A model generated the notes under the pieces. It was not told the DNA's origin. It searched no databases and saw only the letters and a list, made by a program, of their open reading frames with translations. From Roseovarius sp. THAF27 (GTDB taxonomy: Bacteria; Pseudomonadota; Alphaproteobacteria; Rhodobacterales; Rhodobacteraceae): 64,000 bases of DNA. The DNA is taken from contig NZ_CP045394.1 of NCBI RefSeq assembly GCF_009363655.1, positions 1 to 64,000 of the forward strand, read 5' to 3'. The position numbers and the translations under genes were made by a program. Shown piece by piece: positions 9,384-17,149 of this stretch (position 1 is its first letter; every line of letters begins with the position of its first letter).

Positions 9384-9965
9384 ATGACATTTTTGACGCG
9401 CCGGGCGGCTGTTCTTACTTCATTGGCTGCAGCTACGCTGCCGAATCTAACCTTTGCGCATGCATATGCCCTTCCGGATCGGTTTCTTCCTCAATTGGTG
9501 AATACCTATCGCACCGACTGGGTGCCCGGATCGGTCCATGTCGTTCCTGATGACTTCTTTTTGTACTTCATGTTGGAAGACGGAATGGCGATCCGCTACG
9601 GCGTGGGTGTCGGTCGAGAAGGGTTGTACGAAGCAGGTTCATTCAATGTTGCGCGCAAGGCCGAGTGGCCGCGTTGGCGTCCGACAAATGCAATGATCCG
9701 CCGGGAGCCTGAAAAGTATGCGCGGTTTGCCGATGGCGTTCCCGGTGGCCCTGGCAATCCACTGGGAGCAAGAGCACTATATCTTTATGATGATGATGGA
9801 CGGGATACTTACTTGCGCATCCACGGAACAAACGAGCCACGGACAATCGGATTTGCCGTTTCAAATGGATGTGCGCGATTGACCAATGACCATGTATCCG
9901 ATCTTTATGATCGGGTTCAGATCGGAGCGCGGGTGCATCTGTATCCAAAAACTGCGTCAAGCTGA
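9384..9965 (+). CDS. L,D-transpeptidase (YkuD family), secreted
   Basis: Periplasmic enzyme that makes 3-3 peptidoglycan cross-links. The 193-residue protein has a signal peptide (TRRAAVLTSLAAATLPNLTFAHA) and the catalytic motif LRIHGTNEP...SNGCARL, with His about 151 and nucleophilic Cys about 169. An AGGAG site sits 6 bases before the ATG. It is divergent from the copper operon across about 240 bases and is followed by iteron-like repeats. It differs in sequence from the L,D-transpeptidase at the left edge, so the window holds two unrelated copies, each beside a metal-export operon. Copper is known to inhibit several L,D-transpeptidases, which may explain the link. Confidence 0.88.
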   Translation: MTFLTRRAAVLTSLAAATLPNLTFAHAYALPDRFLPQLVNTYRTDWVPGSVHVVPDDFFLYFMLEDGMAIRYGVGVGREGLYEAGSFNVARKAEWPRWRPTNAMIRREPEKYARFADGVPGGPGNPLGARALYLYDDDGRDTYLRIHGTNEPRTIGFAVSNGCARLTNDHVSDLYDRVQIGARVHLYPKTASS

Positions 9966-10020
9966 AGTAAAGGCGGTCCTGAGATGAACGAGCCCCCCAG
10001 AATGTGAATGGGCAAAAATA

Positions 10021-10107
10021 TCAGAATTAAAGGCAAAATCTCATAATTAAGGGCAAAGCATAGCCGTTGATTTCGTTGGATTTCTCATCTCACAATTAAG
10101 GGCTACG
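10021..10107. repeat. Three iteron-like repeats, consensus TCANAATTAARGGCNA
   Basis: Copies start at 10021, 10041 and 10090. The first two are in tandem at 20-base spacing, and the third follows after 49 bases. The stretch 9966-10206 holds no credible gene. The repeats could be binding sites for a regulator or initiator, or the remnant of a transposon end; there is no protein evidence to choose. Confidence 0.5.
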
Positions 10108-10206
10108 CGACATTTGCCGTAACCCGTGCAATAGTGCTCAGCGAACCTTTACTGCCATTTGTCTCTACTTGTGCAAAAACGCTCCTGGTGGTGCCCATTT
10201 GGTTGC

Positions 10207-10410
10207 TCACATGCGCCACAATCGATACCGCCCCTGCCCCGTCACCTCCCGGATCAGGCCTCGCGCTTCCGTCCAGGCGAGATTGCGTTGAACGGCGGCA
10301 CGGCTAGCGTTGGTCAGGACCTCGCCCATCGGGGCAGAGACAAGGGGCCATTCGGTAAGCACAGCGCGCAAGGCGCGCGGGGTCTTGCCCGAAAGTGGGG
10401 TCATTTCGCC
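10207..10410 (-). pseudogene. 3' fragment of a DUF1612-type regulator (partial duplicate)
   Basis: Encodes the last 65 or so residues of a DUF1612 protein (EMTPLSGKTPRAL to TGQGRYRLWRM), homologous to the end of the full gene at 13402-14472. 124 bases are identical to it, while the last dozen residues differ (RYRLWRM versus RFKIWVAARS). Upstream the frame runs into unrelated sequence overlapping the end of merA, with no start or N-terminal domain. It marks one border of the mer module. Confidence 0.8.
10272..10395. repeat. 124-bp perfect direct repeat, copy 1 (left of mer)
   Basis: Identical to 13476-13599 at a distance of 3,204 bases; flanking similarity of lower identity extends from about 10224 to 10410. 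Both copies encode the C-terminal helix-turn-helix part of DUF1612. Recombination between them would remove the whole mer module. Confidence 0.9.
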
Positions 10411-10465
10411 TGCCTTGCTCGTCTTAGACACGCTTGAGGGTCCAAGCTGGATAAATCTGCTCGTT

Positions 10466-11902
10466 TCATCCAGCGCAGCAGGACAGTTTGGCGACATCCT
10501 TGTCGAAGGTCTGCGCGGCGAGCTTCAGCGCCTCGACCGTGGTAAGATAGGGAAAGATCGTTTCGCCGAGCGCCTTTGTCGTCATGCCGAACTTCAACGC
10601 CATGGCGAGCGTCTGGACACTGTCGGCTCCCTCCGGCGCCATGATGACGCCGCCCAGCAGGCGGTCGGTCTGCGCATCCGCGACCAGCTTGATCAGGCCC
10701 CGGGTATCGCGGGCCGCTAGCGCGCGAGGCACGTTGTCGAGGGTAAGCACGCTGGTCTTGACGTCATGACCCGCCGCACGCGCCTGCGCTTCGGTCAGCC
10801 CGACTCCGGCCACTTGCGGATCGGTGAACACCACCCAAGGCATCGATGCGTTGTCGTAGCGCTCCGTCCCGCCCAGAACGGCGTTGCGGGACGCGAGCTT
10901 GGCGCCATAGGCGGCCATGTAGACGAACTGATCGCGGTCGGTCACATCGCCGGCCGCGAAGATGCCGGGCTTCGTGGTCTGCATGTCGTCGCCCACCCGG
11001 ATCGCACCGCGTGCGTCGGTCTCGACACCCATCTCCGCGAGGCCCAGCCTCTTGGTGTTGGGCGCACGGCCCGTGGTCAGGACGAGGCGGTGGGCCGTCA
11101 GATCGCGGTCGGTACCGTCCACCGTCACGGACAAAACCGCGCGGTCAACATCACGCCGCGCGGCGTGGTAGGTCGCGCCATCTAGGACGCGCAAGCCTTC
11201 GGCGCGCAAGGTCGCCGTGAGCGCCTCGGACACCTCCGGCTCGGTGTGCGGCAACAGGCGCGAGCGGCAGACGATGGTGACGTGGGTGCCCATTCGCGCC
11301 ATCATCTGCGCCAGCTCCACGCCGATATAGCCGCCGCCGAGGAAGATCAGGCTGTCGGGCAAATGGTCCAGCGCCAGCAGCGACGTGCTGTCGAGCGTCG
11401 GTGCTTCGAGGATGCCAAGGATATCGGGCACGGCGGGTCTGCCGCCTGTGGCGACGATCACCTTGGGAGCCGTGATCTTGCGCCTGCCGACTTCGACACC
11501 GCCGGGGACGAGCTGCGCCGGACCCTCGTCGATATAAGTCACTCCATCGTAGCCCGGCAGCAGGTCGGCGTACTTCTTCTGGCGCAGCGTCGCGACCAGA
11601 TCGTCCTTGGCCACAACCAGCGCCGACCAGTCGGCAACCTGCGCCTCTCCGCTGAGGCCCGGGAAACGATGCGCCGACTGCGCACTGTGGAGGGCTTCCG
11701 CAGCGCGGATCATCGTCTTGGAGGGCACGCAGCCCACGTTCACGCAGGTCCCGCCGATGGTGCCATGCCCGATGAGCGCGACCCGCTTGCCGCCCTCGGC
11801 GGCGGTGATCGCGGCGGAGAAGCCAGCCGATCCGGCGCCGATCACGGCAAGGTCGAAATCGCCCGTGGGTGCCTTGGTTTCGTATTTCATGAACTCATCC
11901 AT
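10466..11902 (-). CDS. merA: Mercuric reductase
   Basis: Cytoplasmic NADPH-dependent flavoenzyme reducing Hg(II) to Hg(0). From ATG 11902 it is 478 residues, lacking the optional N-terminal HMA domain. FAD-binding IGAGSAG (21-27), redox-active GTCVNVGCVPSK (Cys53, Cys58), NAD-site GGGYIGVE, the GIFAAGDVT motif and the C-terminal vicinal Cys pair (SCCAG, 475-476) that hands Hg to the active site are all present. ATG 11890 is an alternative start. It overlaps the end of the broken merF frame and is the last gene of the operon. Confidence 0.95.
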   Translation of the reverse strand: MDEFMKYETKAPTGDFDLAVIGAGSAGFSAAITAAEGGKRVALIGHGTIGGTCVNVGCVPSKTMIRAAEALHSAQSAHRFPGLSGEAQVADWSALVVAKDDLVATLRQKKYADLLPGYDGVTYIDEGPAQLVPGGVEVGRRKITAPKVIVATGGRPAVPDILGILEAPTLDSTSLLALDHLPDSLIFLGGGYIGVELAQMMARMGTHVTIVCRSRLLPHTEPEVSEALTATLRAEGLRVLDGATYHAARRDVDRAVLSVTVDGTDRDLTAHRLVLTTGRAPNTKRLGLAEMGVETDARGAIRVGDDMQTTKPGIFAAGDVTDRDQFVYMAAYGAKLASRNAVLGGTERYDNASMPWVVFTDPQVAGVGLTEAQARAAGHDVKTSVLTLDNVPRALAARDTRGLIKLVADAQTDRLLGGVIMAPEGADSVQTLAMALKFGMTTKALGETIFPYLTTVEALKLAAQTFDKDVAKLSCCAG

Positions 11903-12133
11903 TTTCTTGAGATGCCCTGCGCCGCTGCCGCCGCCAGACGGCATAGATGGTCAGGCCGATAAAAAACGCCAGCGCGGGCAGCAGCACGTAGTCTATCCAG
12001 CCAAGCCAAGTCAAGCCGACAGGCCCACGGCGCCGAGAAGAACGACCAGGATCGGCGTGAAGCAGCAGAGCGCCGCGATGACGGTGCCGACGATCCCTGT
12101 CGCGATCATCTTGCGGTCGGTCTGCTCGCTCAT
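11895..12133 (-). pseudogene. merF: merF mercury transporter, frameshifted
   Basis: Small inner-membrane Hg(II) importer. From ATG 12133 the first 40 codons match MerF, including the metal-binding CCFTP, up to VGLSA and a TGA at 12011. The rest of MerF (WLGWIDYVLLPALAFFIG, then LTIYAVWRR) continues in another frame to a TGA at 11895-11897. Relative to the expected sequence there are 5 extra bases, or one lost base with two extra codons, at about 12011-12017. The 40-residue piece keeps the CC pair but has only the first membrane helix. MerT could still supply import. Confidence 0.85.
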
Positions 12134-12137
12134 CCCG

Positions 12138-12443
12138 TCAACCTGAGACGCGCGCCGGGTAGCCTGCATTGGCCGACGCGGTCGCGATCGCCTCGGCGCT
12201 GGTCGCGGCGGTGTCGAAGACGACAGTAGCGGTGCGCGCCTCGAAGTCGATCTCGACGGCGCGCACGCCATCGACGCCTTCCATCGCGCGCTTCACCGTC
12301 ACCGGGCAGAGCGCGCAGGTCATGTTGTCCACCGCGAAGGTGACGGTCTGCTCGGCGGCGACGGTTTGCGCGACGGCAGGAATGGCCGTGATGGGTGCTG
12401 TGGCGGTCAGGCCGAACAGAACAAGGGCAAGGATCGTCTTCAT
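12138..12443 (-). CDS. merP: Periplasmic mercury-binding protein
   Basis: Binds Hg(II) in the periplasm and passes it to MerT. The 101-residue protein has a cleavable signal peptide (KTILALVLFGLTATAPITAI) and a single HMA domain with MTCALCP (Cys43, Cys46). The start has an AAAGGACACCC leader. It sits between merT (18 bases upstream) and merF (4 bases downstream), as in classic mer operons. Confidence 0.94.
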   Translation of the reverse strand: MKTILALVLFGLTATAPITAIPAVAQTVAAEQTVTFAVDNMTCALCPVTVKRAMEGVDGVRAVEIDFEARTATVVFDTAATSAEAIATASANAGYPARVSG

Positions 12444-12461
12444 GAGGGTGTCCTTTCGGGA

Positions 12462-12851
12462 TCAGTAGAGAAGCGGGGCCCACCAGTCGATGGTGAGTGC
12501 AGCGACGACGAGTATCAGGGAAGCCCAGAGCGCGGTCTTGGTGATCCGCGCCGAGGATGGGCGCGCACAGTAGGAACCAGGCTCGCAGACGGTCGGCTTG
12601 CGCAAATACACCTGCCGGAACCCGGCCCCGATGAAGCCGAGCGCGATTACGGCAAAGATCGGCTTGTAAGGCTCCAGTGCCGTGAGGTTGCCGATCCAGG
12701 CGCCCGAGATGCCGAGAGTCAGAAGCACCAGCGGCCCGATGCAGCAGGCCGAGGCGAAAAAGGCGCCCACAACCCCGCCCGCCGCAAGCCAACCCTTTCG
12801 GGCGGGGCGATCCGCCGCTGAAGTGTCTGTTCTGTCGTCTGTCAGTGTCAT
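12462..12851 (-). CDS. merT: Mercuric ion transporter
   Basis: Inner-membrane protein that brings Hg(II) into the cell for reduction. The 129 residues form three membrane helices; the first holds the vicinal pair in FFASACCIGP (Cys36-37), and the cytoplasmic loop has Cys89 and Cys95 (CEPGSYC). ATG 12851 has a GAGAGG site; the in-frame start at 12929 lies upstream of the promoter -10 and cannot be used. First gene after the mer promoter. Confidence 0.93.
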   Translation of the reverse strand: MTLTDDRTDTSAADRPARKGWLAAGGVVGAFFASACCIGPLVLLTLGISGAWIGNLTALEPYKPIFAVIALGFIGAGFRQVYLRKPTVCEPGSYCARPSSARITKTALWASLILVVAALTIDWWAPLLY

Positions 12852-12882
12852 GTCGCGCACCTCTCGTCTGTGGTTGATGATG

Positions 12883-12913
12883 GGTGTAGGGTCTGTAGTA
12901 ACTACAGGCTCAA
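12883..12913. promoter_or_regulatory. mer operator-promoter
   Basis: For the merT side (minus strand): -35 TTGAGC (12908-12913), 19-base spacer, -10 TACACC (12883-12888). The spacer contains the perfect 7+1+7 dyad CTGTAGTTACTACAG (12893-12907), the expected MerR site. merR is transcribed away on the plus strand, so MerR can control both directions. Confidence 0.88.
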
Positions 12914-12927
12914 GAGGAAACCTGCCC

Positions 12928-13344
12928 ATGACCGATCACGAACGCGAGAGCGGCTTAACACGCGGCGACCTGGCCCGGGCGACCGGATGCAACATCGAAA
13001 CAATCCGCTATTACGAGAAAACGGGCCTGCTGCCTGACCCACCCCGGACCAATGCCGGCTACCGGATCTATGCCACCGCACACGCCACACGCCTGCGCTT
13101 CATCCTGCGTGCCCGGGAACTCGGGTTCTCCATGGAAAACATTCGCGGGCTTTTGGGGCTGGAGGACGGAGCCGCCCCGACTTGCGCCGACGTCAAGGAG
13201 AGAACAGAGCGCCACCTTGCTGATGTGCGTGCGAAGATTGCAGACCTCCGGCGGATCGAATCCGTCCTCGCTGCAACGGCATCCAGGTGTTCTGGCGCCG
13301 AAGTCCCCAACTGTCCGGTGCTCGACGCGATTTCTGGAAACTGA
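12928..13344 (+). CDS. merR: Hg(II)-responsive MerR regulator
   Basis: Dimeric activator/repressor of the mer operon. The 138-residue protein has an N-terminal winged HTH (LTRGDLARATGCNIETIRYY), a long dimerisation helix and the three Hg ligands: Cys86 (APTCADV), Cys121 (SRCSG) and Cys129 (PNCPVL), spaced as in mercury-type MerR. The ATG at 12928 follows AAGAGGAAACC. An upstream open frame would include the operator and is not used. Divergent from merTPFA. It is the only metal-sensing regulator in the window. Confidence 0.93.
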   Translation: MTDHERESGLTRGDLARATGCNIETIRYYEKTGLLPDPPRTNAGYRIYATAHATRLRFILRARELGFSMENIRGLLGLEDGAAPTCADVKERTERHLADVRAKIADLRRIESVLAATASRCSGAEVPNCPVLDAISGN

Positions 13345-13401
13345 AAACTATGACACGAACTTCCCGAACTCTTGAAGCTCCCATGCATCGAACTGGAAGA
13401 T

Positions 13402-14472
13402 TCAAGATCGTGCCGCTACCCATATCTTGAATCGCCCCTGGCCGGTCACCTCGCGGATCAAGCCTCGCGCTTCCATCCAGGCGAGATTGCGTTGAACGGC
13501 GGCACGGCTAGCGTTGGTCAGGACCTCGCCCATCGGGGCAGAGACAAGGGGCCATTCGGTAAGCACAGCGCGCAAGGCGCGCGGGGTCTTGCCCGAAAGC
13601 GGTGTCATTTCGGCTTCCGCCCGCGCTGACCATGCTTCAATATCGTCTAGGTGCCGCATTGCTGTCAGACATGCCGTCTCCATCCCCTCAAGCCAACACG
13701 CCAAACGGTCAGCGGGTGGGCCGCCAGCGCGCAGCCCCCCTGCCCCACCCATGGCCAGAGGTGCAAAGACTGCTCCCTTGCCCTCGCTGGCCGCGATCCG
13801 CGCGGCCGTGACTGCCGCTTCCATTCGATCGCCCTGCTGCCCAAGGCCCGCAAGGCTCCAGAGGTGATAACCCGCGCAGGCACGGGTTATCGGGTGCAGC
13901 TCGGCGGCTTGCGCCATCAGGTTCAGCCAACCGCCCGCGCGATCCGCAAAAGGCTCGGCGTCATCGACCATGTTCTCGGGATCGCGACGATCGAGGAAGG
14001 CAGAAAGGTCCACCTCGGGGCCTGGTCCCCCTGTCAGACGACGTACCGCCCAACCGACACGCGCCAGTCCTGCGGGGTCCTCTTGAACGCCTGACAGGCG
14101 CATGGATATCCAAATAGCAATGCGATCCGGGCCAATGCGGTCACCCGCGAACCAGCTGAGGTCGGCAGCCTCGATCAGGGCAAGCCTGTGCCGCCATCCT
14201 TCCGGGCTGCGCTTCAGGCGGTCGTCCAGCGCGCCGACGCGACCGGCCACACGGGCAAGACGCGCGGCATGACCCGCCTCTGCTTTCCGCCAATCGTCGA
14301 GGATCTCGGCTTCACGCGGTTCGGCCCGCGGTCCGGGCGGCAGATAATCCGGCTCCTCTTCCATGGGACCGGGCAGGAACCAAAGATCGTCCTCGGACGA
14401 CTGTTCCACCTCCTCAGCATCGAGAAAGAGAACGTCCGATTCATCATGAAAGGCAGGCGCTTGAGGCTTCAT
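13402..14472 (-). CDS. DUF1612/RHE_PE00001-type helix-turn-helix protein
   Basis: A 356-residue protein of a family common on rhizobial and roseobacterial plasmids, with a long N-terminal DUF1612 region (acidic start, then a largely helical domain) and a C-terminal HTH (RAAVQRNLAWMEARGLIREV). Molecular function is unknown; DNA binding is inferred from the HTH. It is divergent from a serine recombinase, and an inverted repeat sits against its start codon, suggesting self-regulation. Its 3' part is duplicated on the other side of the mer operon. Confidence 0.8.
   Translation of the reverse strand: MKPQAPAFHDESDVLFLDAEEVEQSSEDDLWFLPGPMEEEPDYLPPGPRAEPREAEILDDWRKAEAGHAARLARVAGRVGALDDRLKRSPEGWRHRLALIEAADLSWFAGDRIGPDRIAIWISMRLSGVQEDPAGLARVGWAVRRLTGGPGPEVDLSAFLDRRDPENMVDDAEPFADRAGGWLNLMAQAAELHPITRACAGYHLWSLAGLGQQGDRMEAAVTAARIAASEGKGAVFAPLAMGGAGGLRAGGPPADRLACWLEGMETACLTAMRHLDDIEAWSARAEAEMTPLSGKTPRALRAVLTEWPLVSAPMGEVLTNASRAAVQRNLAWMEARGLIREVTGQGRFKIWVAARS
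13476..13599. repeat. 124-bp perfect direct repeat, copy 2 (right of mer)
   Basis: Identical to 10272-10395, same orientation. This copy lies within the intact DUF1612 gene. Confidence 0.9.
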
Positions 14473-14475
14473 ATG

Positions 14476-14497
14476 TGCAAAATACTGGGTTTTTGCA
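14476..14497. promoter_or_regulatory. Inverted repeat at the DUF1612 gene start
   Basis: TGCAAAA (14476-14482) and TTTTGCA (14491-14497) form 7-base arms around 8 bases, 4 bases upstream of the ATG at 14472. Likely operator, possibly for the DUF1612 protein itself. Confidence 0.55.
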
Positions 14498-14642
14498 TTT
14501 TACCCAAGGGTTTTGTCAGAGTGCACCCGCGCTTCTTATATAGCACGCGCGGGCGATGGTCGGCGAGGGCTCTCTGATCGCGCTCAGCCTATGGAAACCA
14601 AGGGCTTTCCGTTGAGCAGGGGCACAGAGATCGCCCTTGCAT

Positions 14643-14696
14643 CCGTTTACAAACGGTCGTTTACTTGTGACATATTAAACTGCAAACGGCCCGTTT
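14643..14696. promoter_or_regulatory. Paired CCGTTT/AAACGG dyads upstream of the recombinase (operator or res site)
   Basis: CCGTTTacAAACGG at 14643-14656 and AAACGGcCCGTTT at 14684-14696 use the same half-site; a further GTCGTTTAC half-site follows the first dyad. A -10-like TATTAA lies between them, just before the ATG at 14699. This fits a site bound by the serine recombinase and controlling its own promoter. Confidence 0.6.
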
Positions 14697-14698
14697 TC

Positions 14699-15607
14699 AT
14701 GCCCCTGATAGGCTACGCCCGTGTTTCCACAGAGGATCAGACCCCCCTGCCCCAGTCTGAGGCCCTACAAACTGCGGGTTGCGTCGAGATCTTTGAAGAG
14801 CACGCCTCGGGCGGCAATCGCGCCCGTCCGGTACTTGCGCGGGTGCTCGAACGTGTCCAGAGCGGCGACACGTTGGTTGTCGTACGTATCGACCGGCTTG
14901 CGCGGTCTCTGTCGCACTTGTTGGAGGTGATCGAACGGCTGGAGGCCAAGGGGGCTTTCTTCCGCTCGCTGCAGGACCCCATCGACACCGCCTCCCCGCA
15001 AGGCAAGTTCACGCTGCAGGTTCTGGGTGCCGCGGCCGAGTTCGAGCGCGCTCTGATCCGCGAACGCACCAAGGCCGGGCTTGCCTCTGCGCGCGCAAAA
15101 GGGCGCGTTGGTGGCAATCCTGGGCTACGCGCCAAGGATCCCGCCGCGCTGCGCAAGGTGCGGCTTGCGCGACAGGACGGCTATATGGAGCGCCTCAACG
15201 AGACCGCGCAGGATTGGGTGCCCCATGTGCGCCGCTTGCGGCCGGATATGGCCTGGGAAGACCTGCTGCGGATCATCAATGGCCCCCTGTCCCCAGATCG
15301 CCATTGGACACAAAGCCGACTGCTCCGCGCTGTGAAGGCATATGTGCGCGACGGGTTCCTTCCTGCCGAGGTGCTTGGGCGCGCCGGACGCCGCGAAACC
15401 GATGACCGCCTGCCGGCCATCGTCGCAGCGATCAAAGGCGCGGACCCTGAAATCACGCTGCAAGCGATCTGCGACCGGCTGGAATCGATGCGCGAACGGA
15501 CCCCTCGAGGTCGTGCCAGCTGGCAGCCGTCTTCGGTCAAAATGTTGCTCGAACGCGCGGAGCGGCTTGGCTTAATTTCATCAGAATCGGCTCACTCCCA
15601 ACTGTAA
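14699..15607 (+). CDS. Serine recombinase (resolvase/invertase family)
   Basis: Site-specific recombinase, probably resolving plasmid multimers or cointegrates. The 302-residue protein begins MPLIGYARVSTEDQ, with catalytic Ser10, and has VVVRIDRLARSLSHL and LGAAAEFERALIRERTKAG, the resolvase core and hinge. The C-terminal 150 residues are longer than a simple resolvase HTH and probably add DNA-binding domains. An in-frame extension upstream to 14513 has no resolvase similarity. Divergent from the DUF1612 gene; the pairing recurs in related plasmids from general knowledge of the family. Confidence 0.88.
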   Translation: MPLIGYARVSTEDQTPLPQSEALQTAGCVEIFEEHASGGNRARPVLARVLERVQSGDTLVVVRIDRLARSLSHLLEVIERLEAKGAFFRSLQDPIDTASPQGKFTLQVLGAAAEFERALIRERTKAGLASARAKGRVGGNPGLRAKDPAALRKVRLARQDGYMERLNETAQDWVPHVRRLRPDMAWEDLLRIINGPLSPDRHWTQSRLLRAVKAYVRDGFLPAEVLGRAGRRETDDRLPAIVAAIKGADPEITLQAICDRLESMRERTPRGRASWQPSSVKMLLERAERLGLISSESAHSQL

Positions 15608-15949
15608 CTAGCAGAGGCTCAAACAGCTGAATCTATCGCTCCAAACACTGTCAGAAGGTCAATTGTGCCATTGGTTGCATGGGTTTAGCCAATACCGTCC
15701 AAACAATCCTCATGAGTGGCTTGAAGCACGGTCTTGTGGACTTATTGCCATAAAATCAACAACTTGCGGTTATCTTGATGTGACTGTACGTATTGGTGCT
15801 GTGGATAACTTTCACACTACATCTAGATTCTTCTTGCCGGACTCACTTAATCGTGGCATTCCCGTTCTGACGGCAAAACGCGTCAGACGCGCTGTACACC
15901 GTCAGAATAACCAAGAGCCTCAACAGAGGCCGAGAGTGGGCGGCAGGAC
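15608..15949. other. repA upstream control region with DnaA box and nested dyads
   Basis: No gene seen. TGTGGATAA at 15800-15808 is a perfect DnaA box (reverse strand TTATCCACA). TTCTGACGG (15865-15873) and CCGTCAGAA (15899-15907) form 9-base arms enclosing CGCGTCAGACGCG (15879-15891), so the CGTCAGA motif occurs three times, once inverted. The position fits the RepA operator that autoregulates repABC. Confidence 0.6.
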
Positions 15950-17149
15950 ATGGATGATCGTAACGTTGGATACGCGCAAGGCATAGGCTCTTCCGACATC
16001 GGAGCATTTGCCGACAATCTGGCTGAATCATTGGATCGCCAGATGAAGATCGCTTTCGAGCCCGAAGAACGAAAGTCCCTGCGCCGTTTCAGTTCTACCG
16101 AAGTTGCCAGCCTCCTGCGCGTTAGCACATCCAACCTGCGCAACCGGCACAAGGACGGCAGCTTCCCGGAAGTTCATACAGACAACCGCGGACACCGGTT
16201 CTACACAGCCCAAGAGATCGATAAGCTGCGCGACATTCTGGGGCGCACCGGAAAGAACGCAGAAAGCTACCGCCCCGGTCGACGTGAAGGCGATCGTCTC
16301 CAGGTGATATCTGTCGTCAATTTCAAAGGCGGATCGTCAAAAACAACAGCAACGATCCATCTTGCACAAAGGTATGCTTTGCGAGGTTACCGAGTGTTGG
16401 TCTTGGATCTCGATCCGCAGGCAAGTTTGACCACTTTTTTCGGTTTTCGGCCTGAGCTCGAGTTCGCTGAAGGCGGCACAATCTATGATGCTCTGAGATA
16501 TGAGGAGCAAGTCCCACTCTCCGACGTCATCCAAACGACCTACTTCCATAAGCTCGATATGGTTCCGGCGGGCCTAATGCTCTCGGAATACGAAACTGAG
16601 ACGGCAAACGCCCTCGCCCGTCGGGTGCAGCCCATATTTGCGGAGCGCCTCGCCTTAGCGCTTGAGGAAGTTGAGGCGAGTTACGACATCGTGCTGATCG
16701 ACTGCCCGCCTCAACTTGGCTTTCTGACCCTAACGGCGTTGGCAGCCTCGACGGGACTCCTGGTAACGGTCGTACCAGGCATGCTCGACATTGCTTCAAT
16801 GAGCCAGTTTCTGAAACTTGCCTCAGAAACGGTAAAGGCTGTCGAAGAAGCCATTGGCCGGCGCGTTACATGGGACTTCGTAAAGTTCTTGATCACGAGA
16901 TACGAGCCGTCGGACGGGCCTCAGACCCAGATGGCGGGCTACCTGAGATCGATCTTGGCCGGACAGGTCATGACTGAGCCAATGCTGAAGTCTACAGCAA
17001 TCTCGGACGCCGGTATGACCCAGCAAACCGTCTACGAAGTTGATCCGAGCCAGTTCATCAGGAAAACGATTGATCGCGCTCTGACTAGCGTGAACGGCGT
17101 TGGCGATGAGCTGGAACAAACAATCCAAATGGCATGGGGGCGTCGCTGA
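15950..17149 (+). CDS. repA: ParA-type partition ATPase of repABC replicon
   Basis: Segregates plasmid copies with RepB and represses the repABC promoter. The 399-residue protein has an N-terminal HTH/MerR-like region (RFSSTEVASLLRVSTSNLR), the deviant Walker A KGGSSKTT (126-133), DLDPQASLTTFFG and IVLIDCPPQLGFLT. A GGCAGGA site precedes the ATG. Its stop TGA overlaps the repB start (TGATG), so the pair is translationally coupled. Confidence 0.93.
   Translation: MDDRNVGYAQGIGSSDIGAFADNLAESLDRQMKIAFEPEERKSLRRFSSTEVASLLRVSTSNLRNRHKDGSFPEVHTDNRGHRFYTAQEIDKLRDILGRTGKNAESYRPGRREGDRLQVISVVNFKGGSSKTTATIHLAQRYALRGYRVLVLDLDPQASLTTFFGFRPELEFAEGGTIYDALRYEEQVPLSDVIQTTYFHKLDMVPAGLMLSEYETETANALARRVQPIFAERLALALEEVEASYDIVLIDCPPQLGFLTLTALAASTGLLVTVVPGMLDIASMSQFLKLASETVKAVEEAIGRRVTWDFVKFLITRYEPSDGPQTQMAGYLRSILAGQVMTEPMLKSTAISDAGMTQQTVYEVDPSQFIRKTIDRALTSVNGVGDELEQTIQMAWGRR

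Noticed and set aside
15864..15879. GTTCTGACGGCAAAAC as an additional parS site
   Set aside because: It is only an imperfect palindrome and has central CG instead of GC; better explained as part of the RepA operator dyads.
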